Below the pieces are notes generated by a model that worked only from the letters and a program-made list of their open reading frames with translations, was not told where the DNA came from and did not search any database. Made by a program: the position numbers and the translations under genes. DNA of 6,474 nt from an uncultured Caulobacterales bacterium (GTDB lineage Bacteria > Pseudomonadota > Alphaproteobacteria > Caulobacterales > Maricaulaceae), in assembly GCA_938007945.1 (NCBI GenBank), contig CALLME010000250.1, positions 1 to 6,474 on the forward strand, read 5' to 3'. Shown here one piece after another: positions 1 through 5,505 of this stretch (the stretch's first letter is position 1; the number at the start of each line of letters is the position of its first letter).

Positions 1-1
1 T

Positions 2-817
2 CGCCCAAATGCAGGCAAATCGACATTGATTAACACACTCATAGGTCAAGACCGCTTACTCGTCGGGCCAGAAGCAGGCGTGACACGTGACGCGATTACG
101 ATTGACCATATGTGGGAAGGTCGCCGCGTACAGCTCCACGATACAGCGGGTATGCGCAAGAAAGCCAAGGTAACAGAGACGCTTGAGAAAATGTCGGTGC
201 ATGACAGCCTCCACGCCATCCGCTTTGCGCAGGTCGTCGTGTTGCTGATGGACGCGACATCTGTTTTTGATAAGCAAGACTTGCAAATCGCGGCCCTAGT
301 CGAGCGTGAAGGCCGCGCGCTTGTTTTTGGTATCACGAAATGGGATTTGGTCGCAAATAAATCCGAGGCCGCGAAATCCATTCGCGAGCAGGCGGAGCGT
401 CTTTTGCCGAAACTACGCGGCGCGCCTGTTGTGATGTTTTCTGGCCTGACGGGGCGTAAGGTCGAGCATCTTCTGCCCGCGATTGAGAAAGTCCAAATTG
501 ATTGGTCCGCCAAGGTCAAGACAAGCCAGCTTAATGAATGGCTTAGCGAGAAAATTCGTCGCCATCCGCCGCCTGCGGTCAACGGCCGTCACATTCGGCC
601 GAAATATATCAGCCAGACGAAGACGCGCCCGCCCACATTTGTGCTCAAATGCTCGCGCGTCAATGCCTTGCCAGAGAGCTATAAGCGTTACCTGATTAAC
701 GGCCTGCGTGAGGATTTCGACCTACCGGGCGTGCCTATCCGTATGATTGTTCGCGCCGATAATAATCCGTATGAGTCAGAAAAAGGCGAAAAGACGCGCG
801 GCGGGAACAATGGCTAG
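2..817 (+). CDS. der: GTPase Der (EngA), C-terminal part, 5' truncated by window edge
   Basis: Der is an essential double-GTPase that binds the 50S subunit and helps mature it. The window holds about 271 codons: the second G domain and the C-terminal KH-like domain. The first G domain lies outside (family proteins are about 450-480 aa). The frame is open from base 2, before the first start-like codon, so this is a true truncation. Visible motifs, in local residue numbers: P-loop RPNAGKST (1-8), switch I TRD (28-30), G3 DTAG (47-50) followed by the Der-typical MRKK, G4 TKWD (112-115), a G5-like SGLTG, then the KH-like region with HIRPKYISQTKTRPPTF and LINGLREDFDLPGVPIR. The G4 motif has Thr where NKxD is usual. 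The C-terminus is a basic and Gly-rich tail. A 44-bp gap to the dehydrogenase gene, with no terminator visible, leaves read-through possible. Confidence 0.97.
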   Translation, partial: RPNAGKSTLINTLIGQDRLLVGPEAGVTRDAITIDHMWEGRRVQLHDTAGMRKKAKVTETLEKMSVHDSLHAIRFAQVVVLLMDATSVFDKQDLQIAALVEREGRALVFGITKWDLVANKSEAAKSIREQAERLLPKLRGAPVVMFSGLTGRKVEHLLPAIEKVQIDWSAKVKTSQLNEWLSEKIRRHPPPAVNGRHIRPKYISQTKTRPPTFVLKCSRVNALPESYKRYLINGLREDFDLPGVPIRMIVRADNNPYESEKGEKTRGGNNG

Positions 818-861
818 CACAAGGCGTTGGTTAAGCTAGACCCTCACAACAGGACTCCCAT

Positions 862-1866
862 ATGACTACCATTAACGCCTACGCCGCCACCGAAGCGGGA
901 GCTGACCTCACGCCGTTCACATATGACGTTGGCGAGCTCGGCCCGCATGAAGTTGAAATTGATATTACCGCCTGCGGTCTCTGCCACTCTGATCTGTCGA
1001 TGATAAATAATGACTGGCGCGGGTCGCAATATCCGCTTGTGCCGGGGCATGAAATTGTTGGCAAAGTGGCGAGCGTCGGCGCGCACGTCAAAAATATAGA
1101 GGTCGGGCAGACGGTCGGCGTCGGCTGGAATTCTGAAAGCTGCATGCACTGCTCGCCCTGCCTGTCTGGCGCGCAGCAGCGCTGCCAAACGCTCACAACG
1201 ACAATAGCCGGGCGAGGGGGATTTGCCGATAAAATCCGCGTGCAAGATATTTGGGCTGTGCCCCTGCCAGACGAAATGGACGCCGCGTCCGCAGGGCCGC
1301 TCTTTTGTGGCGGCATTACCGTTTTCGCCCCTATGATGGATTACGGGCTCAAGCCCACAGACCGTGTCGGCGTTATCGGCATTGGCGGGCTCGGTCATCT
1401 CGCATTGCAATTTGCCCGCGCTTGGGGGTGTGAGGTCACAGCGTTTACGACGTCTATGGACAAAGAAGATGAGCTGCGAGAGCTCGGTGCGCATCACGTT
1501 GTCAACTCGCGCGACACAGACGCGCTCAAGCCTCTACGCGGTAAATTTGATATGATTATTTCCACGGTCAACGCCTCGCTTCCTTGGGCGAAATATATGA
1601 GCACGCTCGCCCCCAACGGACAGCTTATCACGGTCGGTGCGGTGGCTGAGCCAATGGCCATTCCAGCCTTTTCTATGATAGCCGGCGGCAAATCCGTCGG
1701 TGGCTCCGACACAGGCGCCCCCGCCATGGTCGCGCGCATGCTCGAATTTTGCAGCCGCCACAACATCAAACCCCTAGTCGAGTATTTCGACATGACCGAT
1801 GTGAATGGGGCGGTTGAGCGGCTAAAGTCGGGTAAAGCGCGGTACAGGATTATTTTGAAGAATTAG
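862..1866 (+). CDS. Zinc-dependent alcohol dehydrogenase / aldehyde reductase (cinnamyl alcohol dehydrogenase-like, MDR family)
   Basis: A complete 334-aa medium-chain dehydrogenase/reductase that should interconvert alcohols and aldehydes in the cytoplasm. The catalytic zinc ligands are all visible: C41 in CGLCHSD, H63-E64 in PGHE, and C149 in GPLFCGG. The structural zinc site is C94, C97, C100 and C108. The Rossmann motif GIGGLGH is at 173-179. The strand that follows ends VTAFTTS without an acidic residue, which favours NADP(H) over NAD(H). It resembles the YahK/AdhC-like branch of the CAD family, whose members reduce a broad range of aldehydes, so the substrate cannot be named. The ATG at 862 has an AGGA at 851-854, 7 nt upstream. 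It lies 44 bp after der on the same strand and is convergent with the next gene. Nothing looks truncated or mutated. Confidence 0.95.
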   Translation: MTTINAYAATEAGADLTPFTYDVGELGPHEVEIDITACGLCHSDLSMINNDWRGSQYPLVPGHEIVGKVASVGAHVKNIEVGQTVGVGWNSESCMHCSPCLSGAQQRCQTLTTTIAGRGGFADKIRVQDIWAVPLPDEMDAASAGPLFCGGITVFAPMMDYGLKPTDRVGVIGIGGLGHLALQFARAWGCEVTAFTTSMDKEDELRELGAHHVVNSRDTDALKPLRGKFDMIISTVNASLPWAKYMSTLAPNGQLITVGAVAEPMAIPAFSMIAGGKSVGGSDTGAPAMVARMLEFCSRHNIKPLVEYFDMTDVNGAVERLKSGKARYRIILKN

Positions 1867-1918
1867 GGTGATGTAAAAAATCTGGACTTATATACGAAAC
1901 TAGACAGCCTCACAAAAG

Positions 1919-1934
1919 TCAGGAGAAATCCTGA
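1919..1934. terminator. Perfect 6-bp inverted repeat with GAAA loop between convergent genes
   Basis: TCAGGA (1919-1924), loop GAAA, TCCTGA (1929-1934). In RNA of the + strand the loop is a GNRA tetraloop and a G-U pair can extend the stem by one. It sits in the 85-bp gap between the convergent dehydrogenase and membrane-protein genes, where a bidirectional terminator is expected. The U-rich tail is weak on both strands (TGTTTAAGGTTTT on +, CTTTTGT on -), so termination is only a suggestion. Confidence 0.4.
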
Positions 1935-1951
1935 TGTTTAAGGTTTTAATA

Positions 1952-2830
1952 TTAGGCTTTTTTCTTGTCGGCACTCCGAATGCCAACCTCACTGATTACA
2001 AGCTTGCCAACGCTAGTGCAGAGACCCTCATGTTCCTTGACAGAGGTGCAAACTGGAGTGGCTTTGAATTTGTATCTATGCACCGAATTAAAAACGTCTG
2101 TCTCAATGACTTCTCCCATCAAATACCAACTATTTTGAAGGAACGCGTGAGGTTGAGGAATATCTTTTTGGGAAGGAAAATGCAGTTTTTTAAATGCCGT
2201 CTGACCTTTGATTTCCGCAGGGCCAATATCGAAAGTTTTACTCATTCCTTTAACATACTTGGGTATAAAGAAACTTTCGGGTTCGGTTTGAGAAGGGTCT
2301 TTCAGAAAAACTTGAAGCTTCAAACTACAAGTAATGATTGGAGAATTGCCGACATTTTCAATAATGAAGTTTACATCAAAAATATCATTGAGAAGAAAAA
2401 ATTCAGCGCTTTTTATCACTCCGTAACCTCTGACTTGAGCCTCGCCAATTTCCCTAGTTACTTTGACCGCATCTCGACCCGCACGCCAAGCCAACCCAGC
2501 AAAAATGGTGGCGGCAACTACAAAAATCAGGCCGATACCTCCAATAACAGTTTGCCCCATCGCCCAATTATTCGCTTCTTGCGCAATTTTAGCCATGCGA
2601 TCGTCCAGCGCAGAATTTACAGAAGTAGGCCGCTCATCTTGATTGCTGGCATCAGTTTTTGCATTCTGTGGAGCGGTTTTAGCTTCTTTATTGCCCTCGT
2701 CAGCCGTGACAACAGGCGAAGCATCTGCGGGTGGTTGAGCTTTTTCTTGTGCGTAGCTTACTTGGCTGCACAAAAGTAAAAACAGGAAAACTAATATTGA
2801 AAAGAATCGTTTCATTACGCAATTTAGCAT
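1952..2830 (-). CDS. Exported / single-pass membrane protein of unknown function
   Basis: I do not recognise a named family. In the 292-aa reading, residues 6-27 form a clear signal peptide: Lys-Arg, then a Phe/Leu/Val core, then SYA before Gln28. A low-complexity Ala/Pro/Lys/Glu/Asp segment follows (about 28-75), then a membrane helix (about 93-115) ending in W-R-A-G-R. A mixed C-terminal domain (about 130-292) contains FIIENVGNSP, as in a beta-sandwich with an Asn-x-Gly turn. If the signal is cleaved, the linker is periplasmic and the Arg-flanked helix puts the C-terminal domain in the cytoplasm. Single-helix proteins with an 'AQVRxY' stretch and an 'NxGxxP' domain occur in accessory and prophage-like regions; this comparison is from memory. 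The start is uncertain: ATG 2830 has AAGGAAG 17 nt away, and ATG 2815 would begin directly at the signal peptide. A long + strand ORF across the same DNA lacks protein-like features and is a shadow. Confidence 0.8.
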   Translation of the reverse strand: MLNCVMKRFFSILVFLFLLLCSQVSYAQEKAQPPADASPVVTADEGNKEAKTAPQNAKTDASNQDERPTSVNSALDDRMAKIAQEANNWAMGQTVIGGIGLIFVVAATIFAGLAWRAGRDAVKVTREIGEAQVRGYGVIKSAEFFLLNDIFDVNFIIENVGNSPIITCSLKLQVFLKDPSQTEPESFFIPKYVKGMSKTFDIGPAEIKGQTAFKKLHFPSQKDIPQPHAFLQNSWYLMGEVIETDVFNSVHRYKFKATPVCTSVKEHEGLCTSVGKLVISEVGIRSADKKKA

Positions 2831-2872
2831 ATTTATTGCACAAGCGACTTCCTTGGAATGACTTGACCGCTT

Positions 2873-2877
2873 AGAGG
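2873..2877 (+). promoter_or_regulatory. Shine-Dalgarno-like site for the 44-aa gene
   Basis: AGAGG lies 5 nt before the ATG at 2883. It supports translation of an ORF too short for routine gene calling. Confidence 0.5.
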
Positions 2878-2882
2878 CTCAT

Positions 2883-3017
2883 ATGACCGACAAGAGAGAT
2901 AAGAAACCTAGAGGCTGTCCCGTCAAGAACGAGATTAAACCCATCCCTGCGCCTGCTGAAAAAATTGCTAAGGCGATATTTTTTGCGGCTGACAAGAAGA
3001 TTGAGAAGTCAAAATGA
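2883..3017 (+). CDS. Small basic protein, 44 aa, unknown function
   Basis: ATG at 2883, TGA at 3015-3017. The product is strongly basic: an N-terminal Lys/Arg-rich stretch with PRGCPVKN, a proline-rich centre (IKPIPAPAEK), then a predicted amphipathic helix (EKIAKAIFFAADKKIEK). Three things support it as real. It has an AGAGG ribosome-binding site at 5 nt spacing. It has a protein-like composition. Its stop overlaps the start of the next gene as ATGA (3014-3017), which predicts translational coupling. The centre reminds me of short proteins with a 'KNxIxPIP...E.IAKAI' core seen in accessory regions of alphaproteobacteria, but I cannot verify that here. It has no signal peptide or membrane segment, so it is probably cytoplasmic. 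It is divergent from the membrane-protein gene, with 52 bp between the two starts. Confidence 0.6.
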   Translation: MTDKRDKKPRGCPVKNEIKPIPAPAEKIAKAIFFAADKKIEKSK

Positions 3018-3292
3018 ATGCGCCACAAAATCCAAATTCATCAGACCTTGATTGTTATGTCAGGGAACACAAAAAGCTATGTTTGGAAATAGCTAAGCTA
3101 AATTCTGGTGATTCAAGCTTAGTCGTGCAAGTGCAAAAATACTCTGGTGGAGTTATTCCAGAAGGCGAAGACAGGATTTCTGAAATGTTGGAAAACAGAC
3201 TTGTAAGGCTTTCTGGCTTAGAAGTTCAGATTGAAGAATATTGCCGTATCTCTGGAGTTAAAAACCCAATTCCAACTGCGCGGCGTGTCTAG
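3014..3292 (+). CDS. Hypothetical protein, 92 aa, translationally coupled to the upstream small gene
   Basis: I do not recognise a family. The 92-aa product starts at the ATG that overlaps the stop of the 44-aa gene by 4 nt; only a weak GAGAAG lies upstream, consistent with coupling. It is hydrophilic, without signal peptide or membrane segment. Residues about 10-30 and 55-80 look helical (DLDCYVREHKKLCLEIAKL and ISEMLENRLVRLSGLEVQIEE), with hydrophobic spacing suggestive of a helical hairpin or a dimerising coil. They are separated by a Gly-containing turn around 45-50. The three Cys residues are not arranged as a zinc motif. The DNA is AT-richer than in der, adh or the SDR gene, which agrees with an accessory origin. 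It ends immediately before a helix-turn-helix remnant in another frame. Confidence 0.7.
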   Translation: MNAPQNPNSSDLDCYVREHKKLCLEIAKLNSGDSSLVVQVQKYSGGVIPEGEDRISEMLENRLVRLSGLEVQIEEYCRISGVKNPIPTARRV

Positions 3293-3297
3293 TTTCG

Positions 3298-3399
3298 TAT
3301 ATAAGTTCCAAAAATCTCATCGAGCTGGCCTTTCGCATCGCCCATGTTTTGGGTGAACCGATTACGGATGTGTTTATCTTTGATCCCAAGAGCTTTTAA
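3298..3399 (+). pseudogene. 3' remnant of an XRE/HTH_3-type transcriptional regulator gene
   Basis: Reading in frame from 3298 gives Y-ISSKNLIELAFRIAHVLG then EPITDVFIFDPKSF and a TAA at 3397-3399. This matches the last third of the small XRE (Cro/C1-like) regulators of about 65-70 aa, whose consensus reads roughly 'Y-x-PSLxLAFxIAxxFGxxIExVF'. The N-terminal helices, including the recognition helix, are absent: the sequence upstream in this frame belongs to the coding region of the 92-aa gene and is not HTH-like. No start codon or ribosome-binding site serves the fragment. I read it as the tail of a deleted or interrupted gene, not as an active protein. Confidence 0.55.
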
Positions 3400-3429
3400 T
3401 TCCAAGAGCTTTTAATTCTAAGAGCTTTT
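3386..3429 (+). repeat. Tandem direct repeat, 16-bp unit, about 2.75 copies
   Basis: The unit CCAAGAGCTTTTAATT occurs at 3386-3401 and exactly again at 3402-3417. A third partial copy, CTAAGAGCTTTT, runs 3418-3429 with one mismatch and then diverges. The first copy overlaps the last codons and stop of the XRE remnant. The pattern is typical of slippage or duplication in non-selected DNA. Each unit contains a near-dyad around AGCT, so a binding site is possible but not supported by anything else. Confidence 0.9.
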
Positions 3430-3451
3430 GAGCGTGTGAAGTTGGCTCGGT

Positions 3452-3595
3452 TTAAGGCCGCTCATTTTCGGGTTCTGGCGGTGTCGGGATGGGGCTATCA
3501 AGTTCGCCTGCCAAAGCCCTGTTGAGCTCTTCGACCATATCGGAAATCTCGTCCTCTTGCCACTTTAGTTCGGAACGAAGTCTGGAATTCTCAGT
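3452..3595 (-). other. Out-of-frame (-1) C-terminal extension of the winged-helix regulator
   Basis: One frame behind the regulator's stop, the - strand stays open for 47 codons after the A9 run and ends with TAA at 3454-3452. The sequence begins TENSRLRSELKWQEDE and continues ISDMVEELNRAL, then an acidic, proline-rich tail (PIPTPPEPENERP). Leu, Ile and Met recur in a heptad pattern, so this is a good coiled coil. If one A is added to the run (or the ribosome slips back one base), the heptad register continues from L401 and L404 of the regulator through Asn positions into this segment. The in-frame tail LRIPDFVPN has no such character. I infer this is the genuine C-terminus of the protein, making about 459 aa. 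Confidence 0.75.
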
Positions 3596-4830
3596 TTTTT
3601 TTTAGCGTTAGCATTTGTAAGGGAGTCTAAAGCGTCAGAGGGTGAGGCCCCAAATGTCGAGAGGTTAAACTCAATCGGCGTATCATCATTGAGCGCGAGG
3701 AGAAGATTAAGCTCGGCCGCAATATCGCGCGCAATTTCACTTTGCAGGTTCAGGCCGTCTTTGAGAGAGCCGTCATAGCTATTCCCCCAGAGCTGTGTTT
3801 GGGTGTTTGATTCGACAAGTTGAACAGATACGCGGACGCGCTCCCCCATTGTGCGCACAGATCCGTCAATCAGGTGAGAGACTCTAAGGATATCACCGAT
3901 AGTGCTGAGGTTGGCCCCTTCATTCATGGCGCTGGCGGAGGCATTACGACTGACGATGCGAAGGCCCTCAATCGAGGCGAGCTCAAGCAAGACATCTTCG
4001 GCCATGCCGTCTGCGAAATAGCGTTTTGTGCCGTCCGCGCTCATATCGACAAAAGGAATTACGGCAACGGAGCGGCCGTAACTCGAAACAGTATCTGAGA
4101 CGTCGCCGCGAAAGGGCTCGTCTACAATTATGGGGTCAATTTTATCAAGCGCGCCAGGGTCAACTGTTGAGAGGTCTCGCAACTCCGCGATTTCAGTCTC
4201 GTAAGCATCTGAAGGCGCATTAAAATAGCCAACCGCAAAGGGTGTCGCGACGGCGAGTAAGACCAAAATCGCCACAACTGGAATGAGCCCCTTCAAACTA
4301 CTTGTGGGTTTTGGCGCAGGGATGGGTGAGGGCGCAGTATTAACAGGCAAAGACGGCATGGGTGACACTATTGACGCGTTTTTGATAGGGGCGGGCGCTA
4401 TGGGCTGTGGTGGCGAGGTCGTTGGCGTTTTAGCAGGCGGGGCGATGAAGGCGCGTTTGGCAGGTTGAGGAATTTGACGCGTGCCGTCTTCTTCCCATGC
4501 GCTCACAGGCGCGATGAGGCGGTACCCATTTTTTGAAATCGTTTCAATGTATTTTTCAGCCGCGCCGCCTGTGCGAAAGGTCTTGCGTAGAACAGAAATG
4601 GCACGGGTTAGGCTTTCATCGGCACCGTAATCCACTTTCCAAACGCGCTGTATTAAATCATAGCGCCCAATTACTTCGCCCGGATAACTCGCAAGCTCAC
4701 ACAGCACATCCATAATTTTGGGTTCAAGCGAAAAATTTTGGGCATCTTTTTTTATCAAATTGCGTGTCGGCTCAATCCGAAACTGCCCAATCTGGAAGGT
4801 ATTTTTTCTGATGTTTTTAAAATCAATCAA
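3565..4830 (-). CDS. CadC-like transmembrane winged-helix transcriptional regulator with TolB/FlgO-like domain (C-terminus frameshifted at A9)
   Basis: A membrane-anchored transcription regulator, 421 aa as read. Residues 12-109 are an OmpR/PhoB-type winged helix: LEPKIMDVLCELASYPGEVI, the recognition helix GADESLTRAISVLRK, and the wing YIETISKNGYRLI. A Pro/Ala-rich linker (about 115-178) leads to one membrane helix (about 181-203). The periplasmic part at 253-378 opens SVAVIPFVDMSADGTKRYFA and goes on with DGMAEDVLLELASIEGLRIVSR and IDGSVRTMGERVRVSVQLVE. This is the TolB-N/FlgO-like domain common in such regulators. Relatives usually carry TPR repeats next; here there is a predicted coiled coil instead. 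The start is TTG: AAGGA at 4843-4839 lies 8 nt upstream, no in-frame ATG precedes it, and the next ATG (codon 40) would cut the winged helix. The 3' end changes frame at A9 (3603-3595), so the last nine residues are doubtful. The gene is divergent from the UrcA-like gene. Confidence 0.9.
   Translation of the reverse strand: MIDFKNIRKNTFQIGQFRIEPTRNLIKKDAQNFSLEPKIMDVLCELASYPGEVIGRYDLIQRVWKVDYGADESLTRAISVLRKTFRTGGAAEKYIETISKNGYRLIAPVSAWEEDGTRQIPQPAKRAFIAPPAKTPTTSPPQPIAPAPIKNASIVSPMPSLPVNTAPSPIPAPKPTSSLKGLIPVVAILVLLAVATPFAVGYFNAPSDAYETEIAELRDLSTVDPGALDKIDPIIVDEPFRGDVSDTVSSYGRSVAVIPFVDMSADGTKRYFADGMAEDVLLELASIEGLRIVSRNASASAMNEGANLSTIGDILRVSHLIDGSVRTMGERVRVSVQLVESNTQTQLWGNSYDGSLKDGLNLQSEIARDIAAELNLLLALNDDTPIEFNLSTFGASPSDALDSLTNANAKKKLRIPDFVPN
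3595..3603 (-). other. A9 homopolymer, slippery site at the regulator's frame switch
   Basis: Nine consecutive A on the coding (-) strand, following GCT and encoding Lys410-Lys412 as read. Runs of this length favour ribosomal -1 slippage, RNA-polymerase slippage, replication-slippage mutation and sequencing error. The frame change is located here because the protein-like reading moves from one frame to the other at this run. Confidence 0.85.
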
Positions 4831-5066
4831 CTCAAATTTCCTTACGAGACTGTTATAAAGCGGAAAAATATGAGGGCAAGGTGAAAATTATGACCTAAAA
4901 ATCGTTTAAAAACAATGACATCATATTTTCATCAGAAAAATTTCTCAAAACCATTTTTTGGACATCAGGATAAAGTTTTTCGTTTGGGCCAGTTTGAAGT
5001 TGTGGCGAGACAGTCACAGCACTGAACCGCCGAAATCAATTGGCACAAACATGAGAGAGAAAAACT
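4831..5066. promoter_or_regulatory. Divergent AT-rich intergenic region between regulator and UrcA-like gene
   Basis: Its 236 bp must carry the promoters of both flanking genes. It is AT-rich between about 4880 and 4985, with runs of A and T. I see a small dyad AGAAA-AA-TTTCT at 4934-4945 and the 7-mer GACATCA twice, at 4917 and 4961. I cannot place a convincing -35/-10 pair on either strand. Autoregulation or control of the exported protein by the winged-helix regulator would act here, but this rests on arrangement only. Confidence 0.4.
4839..4843 (-). promoter_or_regulatory. Ribosome-binding site that fixes a TTG start
   Basis: AAGGA on the - strand, 8 nt before TTG (4830-4828). No ATG or GTG in frame between the upstream stop (TAA near 4890) and this point offers a better start. 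Confidence 0.6.
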
Positions 5067-5423
5067 ATGACACGCTTTAACAAAACAGTTCTTACAATCG
5101 CAGCCCTTACAGCGTCTATCGCAGCTACGTCTACAACCGCTTACGCCGGTGACACATTCAAAGCGTCATTTAACTATGACAAATCCGCAAGCGCAGAGGT
5201 CAATCTTAAGTCCTTCAAAACAGCTGCGGCGACAGCTTGTAAGCATCAAGCACTTGAGGCGGGTTTCCGCAAAACAGACAGCACAAATTATCAAGTTCGC
5301 AAGTGCCAGCGTCAGCTGCTCAAGAACGCCGTCAAAGGTACGAATGACCGTGTTCTGATGAGCCTTTATCAGGATGAGACTAACGGCACAAAAACAACAC
5401 AACTTGCTATGAACACAAAGTAA
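5067..5423 (+). CDS. Small exported protein, UrcA-like family
   Basis: 118 aa. Residues 1-27 are a classical Sec signal peptide: MTRFNK, a hydrophobic Ala/Ile/Leu core, then TTAYA before Gly28. The mature 91-aa protein is basic and has two cysteines, C58 (in AAATACKHQA) and C80 (in QVRKCQRQLL), likely paired in the periplasm. The pattern 'xFxYD ... AAxxxC ... C...L...AV...N...L' is what I know from UrcA-family proteins, small secreted proteins of unknown function that are frequent in Caulobacterales and sphingomonads. The match is by eye and remote, so 'UrcA-like' is tentative. The start ATG at 5067 follows GAGAGAG (5053-5059) at 7 nt. It is monocistronic in appearance: a divergent neighbour upstream and strong terminators downstream. 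Confidence 0.85.
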   Translation: MTRFNKTVLTIAALTASIAATSTTAYAGDTFKASFNYDKSASAEVNLKSFKTAAATACKHQALEAGFRKTDSTNYQVRKCQRQLLKNAVKGTNDRVLMSLYQDETNGTKTTQLAMNTK

Positions 5424-5435
5424 GCATTCCGAGAT

Positions 5436-5473
5436 CTGTCAGTTTTTAAACCTCAGAAACTTTTAGCTGACAG
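5436..5473 (+). other. Inverted repeat in the 3' untranslated region of the UrcA-like gene
   Basis: CTGTCAG (5436-5442) pairs perfectly with CTGACAG (5467-5473) across a 24-nt AT-rich loop. The right arm directly abuts the terminator hairpin that follows, so the two stems could stack. GCTGACA (5466-5472) is also complementary to TGTCAGC at 5526-5532, giving an alternative pairing. Confidence 0.45.
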
Positions 5474-5474
5474 C

Positions 5475-5505
5475 GACCTCTCCTAGCAATGGGAGGGGTC
5501 ATTTT
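5475..5505 (+). terminator. Rho-independent terminator of the UrcA-like gene
   Basis: An 11-bp stem, GACCTCTCCTA (5475-5485) with TGGGAGGGGTC (5490-5500), closed by a GCAA (GNRA) tetraloop and containing only two G-U pairs. It is followed by ATTTT and, after CGCG, another TTTT. The T tract is on the + side only, so it serves the gene ending at 5423. Confidence 0.85.

Noticed and set aside
46..582. - strand ORF of 178 codons across der
   Set aside because: It lies antisense to the highly conserved Der frame, with a Ser/Arg/Thr-rich composition typical of shadow frames.
844..1497. - strand ORF of 217 codons across the alcohol dehydrogenase gene
   Set aside because: The + strand carries a complete zinc-dehydrogenase with all its metal ligands; this frame shows no protein features.
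1934..2779. Long + strand ORF (281 codons) opposite the membrane-protein gene
   Set aside because: It has no recognisable domain and an irregular basic composition. The opposite strand in the same DNA encodes a clear signal peptide, membrane helix and structured domain. It is best read as an antisense shadow.
2863..2885. TTGACC at 2863-2868 as a -35 box for the small-gene operon
   Set aside because: No -10 element lies 16-18 bp downstream, and that position would fall inside the coding region of the 44-aa gene.
3386..3429. CRISPR-like array
   Set aside because: The units are directly adjacent with no spacers and only 16 bp long; this is a simple tandem duplication.
4917..4967. GACATCA direct repeat (4917 and 4961, 44 bp apart) as operator for the winged-helix regulator
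   Set aside because: A 7-mer recurring once in 236 bp of AT-rich DNA is expected by chance, and there is no third copy or flanking conservation to support it.
5051..5080. Nine-codon ORF starting at ATG 5051 as a leader peptide for the UrcA-like gene
   Set aside because: Its start overlaps the GAGAGAG ribosome-binding site of the real gene, it has no ribosome-binding site of its own, and no regulatory codon pattern is seen.
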